Below are positions 5,726-6,098 of a DNA stretch of 6,098 nucleotides, in pieces. Both the position numbers and the translations under genes were made by a program. This stretch comes from Pyrinomonadaceae bacterium. GTDB lineage: Bacteria; Acidobacteriota; Blastocatellia; Pyrinomonadales; Pyrinomonadaceae. Positions within the stretch are counted from its first letter, which is position 1; every line of letters starts with the position of its first letter. The notes beneath the pieces were generated by a model that saw only the letters and a list, made by a program, of their open reading frames with translations, was not told where the DNA came from and searched no databases. Location of the stretch: assembly GCA_013812565.1 (NCBI GenBank), contig JACCTF010000792.1, positions 1-6,098 of the forward strand. The letters are read 5' to 3'.

Positions 5726-6098
5726 TTGGCTGAACAAGATGAGACACTTGGAGACGTTTTAGTACGCGCTAACGGCGCCGATGGCAATGTCCGTTGTATG
5801 GCGGCAATCACGACCAATATAGTCGCGGAAGCTGCCGCGCGCCATCGCACTTCGCACACCGTCGCGGCAGCACTAGGGCGCACGCTTACGGGGGCGCTGC
5901 TTTTAGGATCGAGTTTAAAGGAGTTTGATCGATTAACTGTGCAGATCGACTCTGATGGTCCAATCGGCGGTATTACGGCTGAGGCCAACACGCGCGGGCA
6001 AGTGCGAGGTTATGTTCGCAATCCGCAAGCGGATGCGCCGCTTAACCGGGAAGGTAAATTCGATGTACGCGGCGTCGTCGGAAGCGGCATGCTGTACG
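5726..6098 (+). CDS. hslO: Hsp33 redox-regulated chaperone, N-terminal part
   Basis: The frame from TTG 5726 encodes 124 residues before the window ends; the usual length is near 290, so less than half is seen. The sequence matches the N-terminal core domain of Hsp33: DVLVRANGADGNVRCMAAI (10-28), then ALGRTLTGALLLGSSLKE (about 49-66), DSDGPIGGITAEAN (about 75-88), GQVRGYVRNP (about 91-100) and GVVGSGMLY at the edge. Hsp33 is a cytoplasmic holdase switched on by oxidation of four zinc-binding cysteines near the C-terminus; that domain is outside the window, so activity cannot be judged. TTG is chosen because an in-frame TGA lies at 5687-5689, no ATG or GTG occurs between them, and GAGGAAA precedes the TTG. 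The ATG at 5706 is in another frame and stops after 5 codons. The gene is divergent from nrdJ. Confidence 0.93.
   Translation, partial: MAEQDETLGDVLVRANGADGNVRCMAAITTNIVAEAAARHRTSHTVAAALGRTLTGALLLGSSLKEFDRLTVQIDSDGPIGGITAEANTRGQVRGYVRNPQADAPLNREGKFDVRGVVGSGMLY

Noticed and set aside
5671..5991. Minus-strand ORF of 106 codons at the right edge
   Set aside because: It is antisense to the Hsp33 coding frame, whose conserved motifs are clear; the Ser/Ala-rich product looks like a shadow.

Overview
The window is ordinary bacterial chromosome with single-copy genes. I see no insertion sequence, phage gene, CRISPR array, rRNA or tRNA. Host assignment is inference only. The mix of a cobalamin-dependent ribonucleotide reductase, a bacterial histone-deacetylase-family enzyme, a membrane-anchored BON protein and Hsp33 would fit an environmental bacterium such as an acidobacterium, but no gene here settles the phylum.

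Layout, left to right. (1) The last 40 codons of an unidentified plus-strand gene end at 124 and are followed at once by an AT-rich palindrome. (2) A complete histone-deacetylase-family gene lies on the minus strand (223-1167). (3) Diverging from it by 33 bp is a short plus-strand gene for a 49-residue basic peptide with a signal-peptide-like N-terminus (1201-1350), followed by a weak terminator-like hairpin. (4) A plus-strand gene encodes a membrane-anchored BON-domain protein (1484-2107) and ends in a good GC-rich hairpin that probably also stops minus-strand transcripts. (5) A minus-strand unit holds the adenosylcobalamin-dependent (class II) ribonucleotide reductase nrdJ (start 5204, stop 2607), then 27 bp later a small hypothetical ORF (2579-2262), then a large inverted repeat. 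(6) An intergenic region of about 520 bp separates nrdJ from the divergent plus-strand gene for the redox chaperone Hsp33 (hslO), which starts at a TTG at 5726 and runs off the window.

The most interesting part is the nrdJ upstream region. A near-consensus sigma-70-type promoter (TTGACA, 17 bp, TATACT; minus strand, 5453-5425) predicts an untranslated leader of about 210 nt. By hand this leader folds into a long-range helix, a second nested helix, and a hairpin whose 14-nt loop contains a perfect complement to a segment just 5' of the structure, giving a possible pseudoknot. I cannot see the conserved boxes of a cobalamin riboswitch in it. It is either a divergent cobalamin riboswitch, another cis-regulatory RNA, or chance pairing; a covariance search would decide.

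nrdJ makes deoxyribonucleotides without oxygen dependence, and Hsp33 protects proteins under oxidative stress. They share only a divergent intergenic region, and any regulatory link is speculative. The other genes have no obvious joint pathway.
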